The position numbers and the translations under genes are program-made. The notes below the pieces were generated by a model, which was not told where the DNA came from, searched no databases, and saw only the letters and a list, made by a program, of their open reading frames with translations. 64,000 nt of DNA from Candidatus Aminicenantota bacterium. GTDB taxonomy: Bacteria; Acidobacteriota; Aminicenantia; S016-38. Positions 1-8,852 of the stretch are shown piece by piece. Positions within the stretch are counted from its first letter, which is position 1. Each line of letters begins with the position of its first letter. Where the stretch lies: NCBI GenBank assembly GCA_026987025.1, contig JALSNJ010000026.1:275447-339446 (forward strand), in the 5' to 3' direction.

Positions 1-381
1 AAGGGCTACAACCCCGAATATTTAAAGCCCCTTAACCTTAGGGAAGTGGCATCAGCTGTGGGAGTTCACGAATCCACCATAAGCAGAATCGTCTCTTCCA
101 GGTTCATTTCTACTCCCAAGGGCACCTACAGGCTTAAATTCTTCTTTCCAGCCTCCTCCGGACAGGGTGGCAACATATCCTCTGCCAGAATAAAGGAGGT
201 TATTCGGAAGCTCATAGAAAACGAACCCAAGGATTCTCCTTATTCTGACGAGGAGCTTATGGAACTCCTGAGGAAGCGCGGCATTAACATTTCCAGAAGA
301 ACCGTGGCAAAATATAGGATGGAAATGGGAATAGAAAACGCCGGCAGGAGAAAAAGAAAATATAGGTTGGAGGTTATATGA
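1..381 (+). CDS. rpoN: RNA polymerase sigma-54 factor, C-terminal end (5' partial)
   Basis: The reading frame is open from base 1, so the gene begins before the window and only about 126 codons are seen. They cover the end of the core-binding/HTH region (LKPLNLREVASAVGVHESTI and following, ending STPKG) and the DNA-binding C-terminus. The RpoN box, canonical ARRTVAKYRE, appears as SRRTVAKYRM near residue 108. Sigma-54 recognises -24/-12 promoters and needs an AAA+ activator. The stop overlaps the start of hpf (ATGA), and the gene heads the rpoN-hpf-ptsN-hprK order known from deltaproteobacteria and relatives. A GTG at 46 is an internal Val codon, not the start. Confidence 0.95.
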   Translation, partial: KGYNPEYLKPLNLREVASAVGVHESTISRIVSSRFISTPKGTYRLKFFFPASSGQGGNISSARIKEVIRKLIENEPKDSPYSDEELMELLRKRGINISRRTVAKYRMEMGIENAGRRKRKYRLEVI

Positions 382-887
382 TGGAAGTAAAATTCATAGG
401 GAGGCATTACGAAATCCCGGAAGCGATTAAAAAAAGAGCAGAAAGAAAAATTGCCAAGCTGAAAAAGCTCCTGGGGGATATCCAGCATGTGGAGGTAATA
501 CTTTCCTTAGAGAAGTATCGACACACTGCGGAGGTGCTCGTAAAGGGAGGAATTTTTGAGTTCAGAGCCAAGGAAACCACCGGGGAGATGCTTACCTCCC
601 TGAACAAGGCCTTTGACATAATAGAGGCCCAGATAAAAAAGGAAAAGGAAAAAAGGAGGAGCAAGAAAAAGGTTTCGGCCCCTGAGGAAACCCCTATTTC
701 TCCAGCAGGGCCCAGAATCATCCCCAAGCAGGCCTACTCCCCCAAGCCTTTAACGGTGGAGGAGGCCATAGCTGAGATGGAGGGGATGGGGGAGGACATC
801 CTGGTTTACAGAAACTCCAGAAATAAAAAGATAAATGTGATTTACAGGAAAGGTTCCGATTATTATCTTATAGAGCCGGAATTCTGA
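378..887 (+). CDS. hpf: Ribosome hibernation-promoting factor, long form
   Basis: The protein has 169 residues. Residues 1 to about 95 form the RaiA/HPF fold that sits in the decoding site of idle 30S subunits, opening VKFIGRHYEIPEAIKKRAER. A lysine-rich linker (about 85-100) follows, then a second domain (about 120-169, from PKPLTVEEAIAEMEGMGEDI) that in long HPFs dimerises 70S ribosomes into 100S particles. The length and second domain make it the long type, so no separate RMF is needed. It overlaps rpoN by 4 nt and ptsN by 1 nt, so translational coupling is likely. Placement after rpoN is standard. Confidence 0.93.
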   Translation: MMEVKFIGRHYEIPEAIKKRAERKIAKLKKLLGDIQHVEVILSLEKYRHTAEVLVKGGIFEFRAKETTGEMLTSLNKAFDIIEAQIKKEKEKRRSKKKVSAPEETPISPAGPRIIPKQAYSPKPLTVEEAIAEMEGMGEDILVYRNSRNKKINVIYRKGSDYYLIEPEF

Positions 888-1366
888 TGCAGGTTCATAC
901 CCTTCTCTCCCCGGACCTCATTCTTACGAACCTCAAAGCCTCGGCGGTGGAGGAGGTTTTGAGGGAAATCTCCCGGTTCATGGAGGAAAGGAAAATAGTA
1001 AAAAGCGGGAAAAAACTCTACAACAGGCTACTGGCCAGGGAGAAACTTGGGAGCACAGCCCTCCCCGGAGGTATAGCGGTTCCCCACTGCAAAATGGAGG
1101 AGCTGGAGGCCCCTGTGCTTTCCTTAGCCATTTCCAAGGAAGGGGTGGACTTCAACTCTCCTGATGGTCAGCCAACCTATATATTTTTCACCGCCGTATC
1201 CCCCATATCCCCCCCCAACCTTCACCTTCAGGTCCTGGCGGCCATAGCCAAACTGGCCAAGAAGGAGAAAAAATCCGTGGTGGAAAAGTTGTTGAACGCC
1301 AAGACCCCTGAGCAGGCCTACGAGATAATAAGGGACGAGGAGATGCAGGAGGGGGATGAGGAATAG
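887..1366 (+). CDS. ptsN: PTS nitrogen-regulatory EIIA component
   Basis: This 159-residue protein is an EIIA of the fructose/Ntr fold. The phosphorylatable histidine is H67 in GIAVPHCKM, matching the PH-G/C-K motif of PtsN. FNSPDGQPTYIFFTAVSP (about 95-110) is the usual second conserved stretch. It would accept phosphate from an HPr-type carrier and signal through protein contacts rather than sugar transport, because no EIIB or EIIC gene is nearby. The start ATG overlaps the hpf stop (TGATG), and its end overlaps hprK by 11 nt. Confidence 0.9.
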   Translation: MQVHTLLSPDLILTNLKASAVEEVLREISRFMEERKIVKSGKKLYNRLLAREKLGSTALPGGIAVPHCKMEELEAPVLSLAISKEGVDFNSPDGQPTYIFFTAVSPISPPNLHLQVLAAIAKLAKKEKKSVVEKLLNAKTPEQAYEIIRDEEMQEGDEE

Positions 1367-2258
1367 CCTGGAAGTCAGGAAGTTCTACATAGCCCACAAG
1401 GGTCTGCTATCCTTGATTCTTCCGGAGGAAGAGGAGATAAAAGGAACAATAACCTGTGGTCTGCTTCAAAGACCGGGGCTGGTCCTGGCCGGAGTGAAGG
1501 AAGCTTTTAAAAAAGGCGCTGTGCAGTTCCTGGGAAAGGAAGAAAGCATCTATTTACAGAAGTTATCGGAAGAGAAGCTCCCTGTCACCCTCAGGGATTT
1601 TCTTTCCCTCTCCCCTCCCGCGGTGATTTTAGAATCCCCGGAGCTTCTCCCAAAGATAAGGGAAAGCTTCTCCGCCTTCTCCATCCCCCTCTTTCTTTGC
1701 AAATCCCCCAACTGCTTTGAAACAATAAACCAGTTCCTGCACTGGGAACTTTCGGAAAGGATTACGGTCCACGGGGAGCTAATGGGGATTTACGGCCTTG
1801 GAGTTCTAATTAAGGGAAGGAGCGGCATTGGTAAAAGCGAAATAGCCTTGGAGCTCATAACCAGGGGGCATATGTTTGTGGCCGACGACATGGTGGAGGT
1901 TTTGAAACTCCCGGGGGGCAAAATAATAGGGAGGTCCCCGGAAAGGGCCAGGGGTTTCATGGAGATAAGGGGGCTGGGCATCATAAAGGTAAACGAGATC
2001 TTCGGAGGAGCGCTTCTTCCTTCCTCCCCCATTGACCTCATATTGGAGCTGATACCCTATGAACCCAATATGGAAAGGCTCTTTGTGGAAGAGGAAACCG
2101 AAAACCTCTTGGGGGTAGAAATTCCAAAATTCAGGATACCGGTGGCCGCAGGAAGAAACATAGCGAACTTGGTGGAGGTGGCGGTAAGGCTTTTCTTGCT
2201 GAAATCCTCAGGAAAGGCCCCCCTGGAGGAATTCCTGAAAAGGCTGGAAGAAAAATGA
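1356..2258 (+). CDS. hprK: HPr kinase/phosphorylase
   Basis: The product has 300 residues, close to the family norm. Residues 1 to about 130 form the variable N-terminal domain. The catalytic domain carries the Walker A loop GRSGIGKS (154-161), the ADDMVE segment and the family signature MEIRGLGIIKV. The enzyme phosphorylates HPr on Ser46 and removes that phosphate, linking metabolic state to regulation. Its substrate HPr, with Ser46 intact, lies at 3510-3779 in the same operon. It overlaps ptsN by 11 nt and rapZ by 4 nt. Confidence 0.95.
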   Translation: MRNSLEVRKFYIAHKGLLSLILPEEEEIKGTITCGLLQRPGLVLAGVKEAFKKGAVQFLGKEESIYLQKLSEEKLPVTLRDFLSLSPPAVILESPELLPKIRESFSAFSIPLFLCKSPNCFETINQFLHWELSERITVHGELMGIYGLGVLIKGRSGIGKSEIALELITRGHMFVADDMVEVLKLPGGKIIGRSPERARGFMEIRGLGIIKVNEIFGGALLPSSPIDLILELIPYEPNMERLFVEEETENLLGVEIPKFRIPVAAGRNIANLVEVAVRLFLLKSSGKAPLEEFLKRLEEK

Positions 2259-3109
2259 AACCCTATGTGGTGATAATAACCGGTATGAGCGGCTCTGGAA
2301 AAACCACCTACCTTAAGGCCTTAGAGGATGCGGGTTTCTACGCCATGGACAATATGCCCATAGAGATGATCCCCCAGGTCCTTTCCCATATCCTTAAGAA
2401 CAACCCGGAGATAGACAGGTTCGCCCTGGTGGTGGATGTAAGGGACGAAGGCTTCGGGCAAAAATTTCCCTGGCTGGTGGAGAGGCTTTCCTCCAAATAC
2501 AGAACACATGTGATTTTTCTTGACTCCGTGGACGAGGAGCTTACCCGAAGATTCAAAATAATGCGGAGAAAGCATCCCCTTCAGGAGGGAAGAACCCTTC
2601 AGGAAGCCATCAGGGAAGAGAGGGAAATACTCCAGGTGGCCAGAAAGCTTGCCGATGCCGTGGTCAACACCACTGGCATGGGCCCTGGAACCCTGAGGGA
2701 AAGGGCGGTGGACCTTCACCTTCAGGGCATAACAAGAAGGGTGGTGCTGATGAGCTTCGGTTTTTCCTCGGGAATTCCCCAGGAGGCGGATTTCGTCTTT
2801 GACCTCAGGGCCCTTCCCAATCCCCACTGGGACGACAGATTAAGGCCCTTCACCGGGAAGGACCCTCAAATTAAGGAGTTTCTCCTGGCCCACCCCCAGG
2901 TTCATACCTACCTGAAGGCCCTCAAAGAATTCTTCCAGAAAACCCTTCCCCTCATGTTTGAGGACGGGAGAGCTCAGGTGGTTTTAGCCTTTGGCTGCAC
3001 CGGGGGAAGGCACAGGTCCGTGTTTTTTGTGGAGGAATTGTATAATTGGTTTAGGAACAAGTGGAGTCAGTATGTGATAGAAAAAAAGCACAGGGAAGAG
3101 TCGGGATGA
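2255..3109 (+). CDS. rapZ: RNase adapter protein / nucleotide-binding RapZ (YvcJ family)
   Basis: This 284-residue P-loop protein has Walker A GMSGSGKTT at residues 10-18, the family DNMP motif and the C-terminal GCTGGRHRSV motif near residue 248 that forms the sensory half of RapZ. In Escherichia coli RapZ delivers the sRNA GlmZ to RNase E. In Firmicutes YvcJ is a GTPase/ATPase of less clear role. The neighbourhood hprK-rapZ-manX-ptsH is conserved, so a link to PTS state is likely, but the sRNA-decay role cannot be assumed here. Confidence 0.93.
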   Translation: MKPYVVIITGMSGSGKTTYLKALEDAGFYAMDNMPIEMIPQVLSHILKNNPEIDRFALVVDVRDEGFGQKFPWLVERLSSKYRTHVIFLDSVDEELTRRFKIMRRKHPLQEGRTLQEAIREEREILQVARKLADAVVNTTGMGPGTLRERAVDLHLQGITRRVVLMSFGFSSGIPQEADFVFDLRALPNPHWDDRLRPFTGKDPQIKEFLLAHPQVHTYLKALKEFFQKTLPLMFEDGRAQVVLAFGCTGGRHRSVFFVEELYNWFRNKWSQYVIEKKHREESG

Positions 3110-3510
3110 TTGGAGGAGTAATCATTACCCACGGCAACTTAGGTTCCACCCTCTTAGAGGTAGCCAGCAAAATAATGGGAAGGAAATTCCATATCCCCGT
3201 AATATCCATAGACTGGGAGGAAGGGGGAAGCCTCATTGAAAGGAAAGCCCAGGAAATTAAAAGGGCCATAGAAAAGGAAAATCGGGGTCATGGGGTGGTG
3301 GTTTTCACCGACATATTCGGGGGAACCCCTACCAATCTCTGCGTTTCCCTGCTCAAGTCCCTGGATGTGGAGATAATAACCGGCCTCAACCTCCCCTTGC
3401 TTTTAAAATTCCTCTCCGAAAGGGACAAAATGAGCATAGAGGATCTATCCCGCACACTGGTGAAGAGGGGAAAGGAATCCATAGGAAGGATCAGGGAGTT
3501 TCTGGACTGA
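3106..3510 (+). CDS. PTS EIIA component, mannose family
   Basis: The gene starts at the ATG at 3106, which overlaps the rapZ stop, and encodes 134 residues. A longer frame from a GTG at 3061 lies inside rapZ and adds only non-homologous residues. The protein is a lone EIIA-Man domain with the active histidine H10 in ITHGNLG and the conserved FTDIFGGTPTN stretch. No mannose EIIB, EIIC or EIID is present, so it probably acts as a phosphate-dependent signal rather than in mannose import. Its stop shares one base with the ptsH start. Confidence 0.9.
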   Translation: MIGGVIITHGNLGSTLLEVASKIMGRKFHIPVISIDWEEGGSLIERKAQEIKRAIEKENRGHGVVVFTDIFGGTPTNLCVSLLKSLDVEIITGLNLPLLLKFLSERDKMSIEDLSRTLVKRGKESIGRIREFLD

Positions 3511-3779
3511 TGGTGGAAAGGGAAACGGTTCTGGTTAACAGGCTGGGGATGCACGCCAGGGCTGCCACCAAGCTCGTCCAGCTGGCACAAAAGTTCAAGA
3601 GCAAAATAGTTTTAATAGTAAACAGCATGGAGGCCGACGCCAAATCCATCCTGGGCCTGCTGATTTTAGCAGCTCCCATGGGAACCAAAGTTAAAGTAAG
3701 GGCGGAAGGGGAAGACGAGCGGGAGGCGGTGGAAGCCATAGTCAAACTCATAGAGGAGAAATTCGGGGAGGAAGAGTAA
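3510..3779 (+). CDS. ptsH: Phosphocarrier protein HPr
   Basis: The protein has 89 residues, the normal HPr length. The catalytic histidine is H15 in NRLGMHARAA and the regulatory serine is S46 in DAKSILG, so it can be phosphorylated both by EI (His) and by HprK (Ser). It relays phosphate from EI to the two EIIA proteins encoded upstream. The gene shares single bases with both neighbours (TGATG before, TAATG after). Confidence 0.96.
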   Translation: MVERETVLVNRLGMHARAATKLVQLAQKFKSKIVLIVNSMEADAKSILGLLILAAPMGTKVKVRAEGEDEREAVEAIVKLIEEKFGEEE

Positions 3780-5557
3780 TGAAGGTCCTCAAGGGTCAGG
3801 CCGTGGTAGGGGGCATCGGCATAGGGAAAGCGAAGTTCCTGAAAAGGGAAAAATCCATCTCTCCCCCAAAGATAATAAAGGGTGAAGAGGCGGAGCAGAT
3901 ACTCCGCTTGGAGAGGGCCATAGAAAAAACCAGGGGGGAACTGGAGGAACTGAAGCAGCACATAGAGTCCACCCTTGGAAAGGAACATGCCCTCATACTG
4001 GATGCCCAGCTTTTAATCCTCCAGGACAGGAAACTTCTGGAGGAACTCACCGAGAGAATCATAAAGGATCTGGACAGCGCAGAAAGGGCCATTAAGGCCC
4101 TCATAGAGAAATATCACGGGATATTCTCCCAGGTGGAGGATTATCACCTAAGGGAGAAGGTCCACGACATAGAGGACATCCTGAGGAGGATAGAGAAGAA
4201 CCTGGGGGAAACCAACCTGGACGAAAACTGGGCCCAAAGCGTGGTGGTGGCAAAAAGCATTTTTCCCTCGGAGACGGCCTACATCATATCCAGGGGAAGA
4301 CCCGAGGCCTTTGTGCTTGAATTCGGAGGAGAGACCTATCACGCGGTTATATTGGCCAGGGCCTACGGCATCCCCACCGTGGTGGGAGTGGAAAATGTGG
4401 AAGGGAAAATAAGGGAAGGGGAAGATCTGGTGGTCAACGGAGACGAAGGGGTTGTTATAGTTTCTCCCACGAGGATTCAGATTTCCAATTATAAGGCCTT
4501 AAAGCAGACGCTCTGGGAGGAAAAGGAGAAATTAAAGGAAATTTTGAAAGAACCCAACGAAACCCTGGATGGCGTCCCCTTTTCCCTTCTGGTAAACATA
4601 GAGTTTCCCAGCGAGGCCGAGGCCATTGCTAAGGAAGGAACCGACGGGGTGGGACTCTTCCGCACCGAATACCTTTTGCTTCTGGGCCAGAGAGTTCCTT
4701 CGGAGGAGGAGCAGCTGGAAATATATACGGAGCTATCGGAGAAATTCCGTCAGATCACCGTAAGGCTCTTTGACCTGGGGGCAGAAAAGAGGATAGCAGA
4801 CCTTCCCTTCCACGAGGAGGAAAACCCTGCCATGGGGGAAAGGGGGATAAGGTATCTCTTCTCCCATAAAGATCTATTGTATCCTCAGGTAAGGGCCATT
4901 CTCAGGGCCTCAGCCAGAAGGAGAAATATAAAGCTAATGGCCCCCATGATAACCAACCTGGACGAAATAAAGGAGTTGCTTTTGGTGGTGGAGGACGCCA
5001 AGGGCCAGCTCCGGATGGAAGGAAAGCCCTACGATGAAAAAATAAAGGTGGGCATCATGGTGGAGGTTCCCTCCATCGCCATGCTGGTGGAAAGGGCGGC
5101 GAAGCTGGTGGATTTTCTCAGCGTTGGCACCAACGACCTTACCCAATACATCTTTGCAGCGGACAGGGCCAACGAAAGGGTATCCCCACTCTGCAACCCC
5201 CTGGACCCGGCTTTTTTGAAGCTCCTGCGCTTTATGATAAAAAAGGCCAGGGATTACAAAAAGGAGATCTCCGTGTGCGGGGAAATGGCCTCCCGTCCCC
5301 TCCATGCCGCCGTCCTTTTGGGCCTCGGTCTGCGGGACTTCTCGGTATCCCCAGCCATGTTGCCCATTATCAAAAAGGTCCTTTCCTCGGTGGAGGAGAA
5401 TGTTATGAGAAGGAAGATAAACACCGCCTTGCGGCTCGCCTCCGGCAGGGAAATTGAAAAATACCTCCTGCGGGAGATGGAGAAAATTTACCCTGAAATT
5501 TACCGCTGGATAAGGAGGGTATGCCATGAAAAAAACGGAAAAACCCTGGGGGTATGA
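3779..5557 (+). CDS. ptsI: Phosphoenolpyruvate-protein phosphotransferase (enzyme I)
   Basis: At 592 residues this is a full-length EI. The HPr-binding helical region lies at about 30-140, the phosphohistidine domain carries H188 in GGETYHAVILAR, and the PEP-binding barrel follows, with LFRTEYL, the VGTNDLTQY signature and the catalytic Cys in VCGEMASRP. It takes phosphate from PEP and passes it to HPr. The usual GG-x-TSH sequence reads GGETYH here; the histidine is kept. The last 32 nt overlap the next gene. Confidence 0.95.
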   Translation: MKVLKGQAVVGGIGIGKAKFLKREKSISPPKIIKGEEAEQILRLERAIEKTRGELEELKQHIESTLGKEHALILDAQLLILQDRKLLEELTERIIKDLDSAERAIKALIEKYHGIFSQVEDYHLREKVHDIEDILRRIEKNLGETNLDENWAQSVVVAKSIFPSETAYIISRGRPEAFVLEFGGETYHAVILARAYGIPTVVGVENVEGKIREGEDLVVNGDEGVVIVSPTRIQISNYKALKQTLWEEKEKLKEILKEPNETLDGVPFSLLVNIEFPSEAEAIAKEGTDGVGLFRTEYLLLLGQRVPSEEEQLEIYTELSEKFRQITVRLFDLGAEKRIADLPFHEEENPAMGERGIRYLFSHKDLLYPQVRAILRASARRRNIKLMAPMITNLDEIKELLLVVEDAKGQLRMEGKPYDEKIKVGIMVEVPSIAMLVERAAKLVDFLSVGTNDLTQYIFAADRANERVSPLCNPLDPAFLKLLRFMIKKARDYKKEISVCGEMASRPLHAAVLLGLGLRDFSVSPAMLPIIKKVLSSVEENVMRRKINTALRLASGREIEKYLLREMEKIYPEIYRWIRRVCHEKNGKTLGV

Positions 5558-5861
5558 GCTCCTCTTTGCCCTGACCCCCTACTACGCCGGCAAAGTTCTC
5601 TTTATCAAAAAGGGACACCGCCTTTCCCTGCAGTATCACAGGCAAAAGGACGAGGCCTTTCTTCTCTGGAGCGGAAAGATGCTTTTTATATACGAAGAGA
5701 ACGGGGAGCTTAAAGAAAAGATCATGCAGCCCATGGATAGTTTTCACATCCCCCCGGGGATGAAGCACCGCATGGCTGCCTTAGAAGATTGCTATGTCTT
5801 TGAAGTCTCCACCCCCCACTTAGAAGATGTGGTAAGGCTGGAGGACGACTACGGAAGGTAA
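5526..5861 (+). CDS. Cupin-fold protein, phosphomannose-isomerase-like
   Basis: This 111-residue single-domain cupin resembles the C-terminal cupin of type II mannose-6-phosphate isomerases. It opens KPWGYELLF, has LSLQYHRQKDEAFLLWSGK as cupin motif 1 and FHIPPGMKHRM as motif 2, with His and Glu side chains placed for a metal. It starts 32 nt inside ptsI, so it belongs to the PTS operon. A role in hexose-phosphate metabolism is possible, but the substrate cannot be read from the sequence. Confidence 0.75.
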   Translation: MKKTEKPWGYELLFALTPYYAGKVLFIKKGHRLSLQYHRQKDEAFLLWSGKMLFIYEENGELKEKIMQPMDSFHIPPGMKHRMAALEDCYVFEVSTPHLEDVVRLEDDYGR

Positions 5862-5891
5862 TTGACCTGCAGGGCTAAAATGGCGTAGAAT
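5862..5891 (+). promoter_or_regulatory. Predicted housekeeping-sigma promoter of the citrate synthase operon
   Basis: TTGACC (5862-5867) and TAGAAT (5886-5891) are separated by 18 bases in the only non-coding gap before the citrate synthase gene. A Shine-Dalgarno AAGGAGG lies further downstream at about 5912-5918. Confidence 0.55.
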
Positions 5892-5925
5892 TTAAGGGTA
5901 GAAATTAATATAAGGAGGCAATAAA

Positions 5926-7074
5926 ATGGGTTTTCTAACAGGAGAAGTTTCTTATTCCAGGGGTCTTGAAGGGGTTGTGGCTGCCATAACCTCCATAGCC
6001 GCCATAGACGGGGAAGAAGGTAAATTGATTTACCGGGGGATCCCTATTGAGCTTCTGGCGGAAAAGTCCAATTTTGAGGAAACCGCCTATCTTCTCTGGT
6101 TCGGGGACCTTCCCAAAAAGGACGAGCTGGAAAACCTGAAAAGGGACCTTATTGAGCACAGGGAAATCCCGGATTTTCTTGTGAATTGCCTTAAAGGAGC
6201 CCCCAAGGACACCCACCCCATGGAGATTCTGAGGACCTGCGTTTCCATGCTGGGCTGCTTTGACCCGGATAAGAACGACAACTCCCGGGGAGCTAACATC
6301 AGAAAGTCCATAAGGCTTACTGCCCAGATGCCCACCATAGTGGCCTATTACAGCAGGCTAAGGAGGGGCCTGGAAATAGTTCCACCCAATCCAAGCCTTT
6401 CCCATGCTCAGAACCTCTATTACATGCTTACCGGCGAGGAGCCCAACGAAGAGATATCCAAACTAATGGATGTTATCCTTATCCTCCATATGGAGCACGG
6501 GATGAATGCCTCCACCTTCGCCGCCATGGTGGTGGCTTCCACCCTTTCGGACATGCACTCGGCCATCTGCGCGGCGGTGGGAGCCCTCAGAGGACCTCTC
6601 CACGGCGGGGCCAACGAAAGGGTTCTGGAAATGCTCCATGAAATAGGCTCTGTGGAGAAGGTGGAGCCTTACATCATGAACGCCCTTAAAGAACACAGGA
6701 AAATAATGGGTTTTGGCCACAGGGTATACAAGGCCTATGACCCCAGGGCCAGGATTCTTAAATCCTATGCTGAGAGGCTTTCCAAGGAAAAGGGCAACAC
6801 CAGGTGGATAGAGATAGCGGAGAAAATAGAAGAGGTAATGATAAGGGAGAAGGGGAAGAAGGGCATATTCCCCAATGTGGACTTCTATTCCGGAATTATC
6901 TACAACCTCCTGGGCTTTCCCAAGGAGGTCTTCACCCCCATCTTCGCCATAGCCCGGGTGGTGGGATGGACAGCCCATGTTCTTGAATACCTCCAGGCCA
7001 ACAGGATATTCAGACCCAGGGCCATATACAATGGCCCACTGGATGTAGAATACATACCTATTGAAAAGAGGTGA
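5926..7074 (+). CDS. gltA: Citrate synthase
   Basis: The enzyme has 382 residues, typical of the short bacterial/archaeal type II-like form. It condenses oxaloacetate and acetyl-CoA. The catalytic histidines are visible in GPLHGGANE and GFGHRVYKAYDPRA, and the catalytic Asp in NVDFYSG. 2-Methylcitrate synthases share this architecture, but the adjacent aconitase-family and isocitrate dehydrogenase genes favour citrate. It starts a four-gene unit with AAGGAGG 7-8 nt before the ATG. Confidence 0.93.
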   Translation: MGFLTGEVSYSRGLEGVVAAITSIAAIDGEEGKLIYRGIPIELLAEKSNFEETAYLLWFGDLPKKDELENLKRDLIEHREIPDFLVNCLKGAPKDTHPMEILRTCVSMLGCFDPDKNDNSRGANIRKSIRLTAQMPTIVAYYSRLRRGLEIVPPNPSLSHAQNLYYMLTGEEPNEEISKLMDVILILHMEHGMNASTFAAMVVASTLSDMHSAICAAVGALRGPLHGGANERVLEMLHEIGSVEKVEPYIMNALKEHRKIMGFGHRVYKAYDPRARILKSYAERLSKEKGNTRWIEIAEKIEEVMIREKGKKGIFPNVDFYSGIIYNLLGFPKEVFTPIFAIARVVGWTAHVLEYLQANRIFRPRAIYNGPLDVEYIPIEKR

Positions 7075-7077
7075 ACC

Positions 7078-8331
7078 ATGGGAAAAACCTTGGCAGAAAA
7101 GATCCTTTCCGAACATGTGGGAAGGGACCTCAAGCCCGGGGAGCTGGTGGTGGTTCCGGTGGATGTGGCTCTGGTTCAGGACGGAACCGGTCCCCTCACG
7201 GTGGAAGAATTTGACAAGATAGGCTTCAAGGAGGTGAAGGTTCCCAAGGCAATCCTCTTCATAGACCACGCCGCCCCTTCGCCCAGGAAGGAGCTCTCCA
7301 ACGCCCACAACATCCTGAGGAACTTCGCCAAAAGGACCTCCGCGGTGGTCTCCGATGTTGGGGAGGGAATAAGCCACCAGATAATTGCCGAGAGGTACAT
7401 AAAGCCCGGGGATGTGCTTACCGGAGCCGACTCCCACACCTGCACCGCCGGTGCCTTAGGGGCCTTTGCCACGGGCATGGGTTCCACGGACATAGCTTTG
7501 GCTTTTGGCCTCGGGAAGGTATGGATGAAGGTTCCCCAGAGCTATCTTTTCGTTCTTAAAGGTAAGCTACCGGAAGGGGTATATTCCAAGGACATAATCC
7601 TCCACATAATAGGGACCATAGGGGCGGATGGGGCCACCTACAAGGCCATGGAATTCCAGGGGGAAGTTATAGAAGCCCTTTCCCAGGAAGCCCGCCTTAC
7701 CATATCCAATATGGCGGTGGAAGCCGGAGCCAAGGTGGGTCTCATGCCCACCGATGAAAAAACAAGGGAGTTCCTGGCCTCCTACGGAAGGGAGAAAGAT
7801 TACAGGGAAATAAAACCGGACCCCGACGCCCGATACGAAAAGGTTTTTGAAATAGATGTCTCCAGACTTGAACCCACGGTTTCCTTCCCCCATACTGTGG
7901 ACAACACTAAGCCCATAAGCGAGGCCAAGGGGATAAAGATAAACCAGGTTTTCATAGGCACCTGCACCAACGGGAGGATAGAGGACCTGAGGGTGGCTGC
8001 CTCCATCCTTAAAGGCAGAGAAAAGCACCCCGATGTGCGGCTCATCGTGATCCCGGCTTCCAAGGATGTGTTCAAGAAAGCGTTAAAGGAAGGTCTCATA
8101 GACATCTTTGTAGATGCAGGCGCTGCGGTTCTGGCCCCGGGCTGCGGGCCCTGCGTGGGCGTTCATGAGGGAGTACTGGGGGACGGTGAAAGGGTCCTCT
8201 CCACCCAGAACAGAAACTTCCGCGGAAGGATGGGAAATCCCAACGCGGAGATTTTCCTTGCCTCTCCGGCCACCGCCGCCGCCTCGGCCATAGCCGGAGA
8301 GATAGCCGATCCCAGGGACTACCTACAATAA
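7078..8331 (+). CDS. Aconitase-family dehydratase, large subunit (LeuC/HacA type)
   Basis: The 417-residue protein is the large subunit of a two-subunit hydro-lyase of the isopropylmalate/homoaconitate dehydratase branch. The three 4Fe-4S ligands are C296 (GTCTNGR), C356 and C359 (GCGPCVG), and the [15 protein letters not shown] stretch is conserved. Family members act on isopropylmalate, homocitrate, or (in organisms without a long aconitase) citrate. Position between citrate synthase and isocitrate dehydrogenase suggests it works as the aconitase. That is an inference from context. Confidence 0.85.
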   Translation: MGKTLAEKILSEHVGRDLKPGELVVVPVDVALVQDGTGPLTVEEFDKIGFKEVKVPKAILFIDHAAPSPRKELSNAHNILRNFAKRTSAVVSDVGEGISHQIIAERYIKPGDVLTGADSHTCTAGALGAFATGMGSTDIALAFGLGKVWMKVPQSYLFVLKGKLPEGVYSKDIILHIIGTIGADGATYKAMEFQGEVIEALSQEARLTISNMAVEAGAKVGLMPTDEKTREFLASYGREKDYREIKPDPDARYEKVFEIDVSRLEPTVSFPHTVDNTKPISEAKGIKINQVFIGTCTNGRIEDLRVAASILKGREKHPDVRLIVIPASKDVFKKALKEGLIDIFVDAGAAVLAPGCGPCVGVHEGVLGDGERVLSTQNRNFRGRMGNPNAEIFLASPATAAASAIAGEIADPRDYLQ

Positions 8332-8341
8332 GGAGGGAAAG

Positions 8342-8842
8342 ATGATATTAAAAGGAAGGGTGTGGAAATTCGGAGACGATATATCCACAGACCATATAGC
8401 TCCGGGAAGGTATTTTCATCTCAGGACCAATCTTCCAGAGCTGGCAAAACATGTACTGGAGGACGCCAGGGAGGACTTCGCCCAGAAGGTCCAGCCAGGG
8501 GACATAATAGTTGCGGGCAGGAACTTCGGCCTGGGTTCCTCCAGGGAACACGCGCCCAGAATAATAAAACTGGCCGGCGTGGGATGCGTCATAGCCCAAA
8601 GTTTCGCCAGGATATTTTATAGAAATTCCATAAATGTGGGCCTGCCCCTGGTGGAAATAAAGGAAACCGATGAGATAAAGGAAGGGGATACCCTGGAGGT
8701 AGACCTGAGAAAGGGCATAGTGAAAAATCTCACCAGCGGAAAAGACTACCGCTTCGTTCCCATGCCGGAGTTCATGCTGAAAATAATAGAGGAAGGGGGG
8801 ATAGAAGAGTACATAAAGAAGTACGGAGACTATCAGCTTTGA
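8342..8842 (+). CDS. Aconitase-family dehydratase, small subunit (LeuD/HacB type)
   Basis: This 166-residue partner of the large subunit just upstream has the swivelling-domain signature [14 protein letters not shown] and the substrate-carboxylate motif GSSREHAP (65-72). The specificity loop after GRY reads FHLRTN (residues 25-30). It differs from the loop usual in leucine-pathway LeuD and fits a substrate other than isopropylmalate, such as citrate or homocitrate. AGGAGGG precedes the start. A second, different small subunit lies at 59330-59824. Confidence 0.85.
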   Translation: MILKGRVWKFGDDISTDHIAPGRYFHLRTNLPELAKHVLEDAREDFAQKVQPGDIIVAGRNFGLGSSREHAPRIIKLAGVGCVIAQSFARIFYRNSINVGLPLVEIKETDEIKEGDTLEVDLRKGIVKNLTSGKDYRFVPMPEFMLKIIEEGGIEEYIKKYGDYQL

Positions 8843-8852
8843 AGGAGGAGCC

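Noticed and set aside
4934..5527. Open frame of 197 codons opposite ptsI.
   Set aside because: It is a shadow of ptsI with no recognisable domain.
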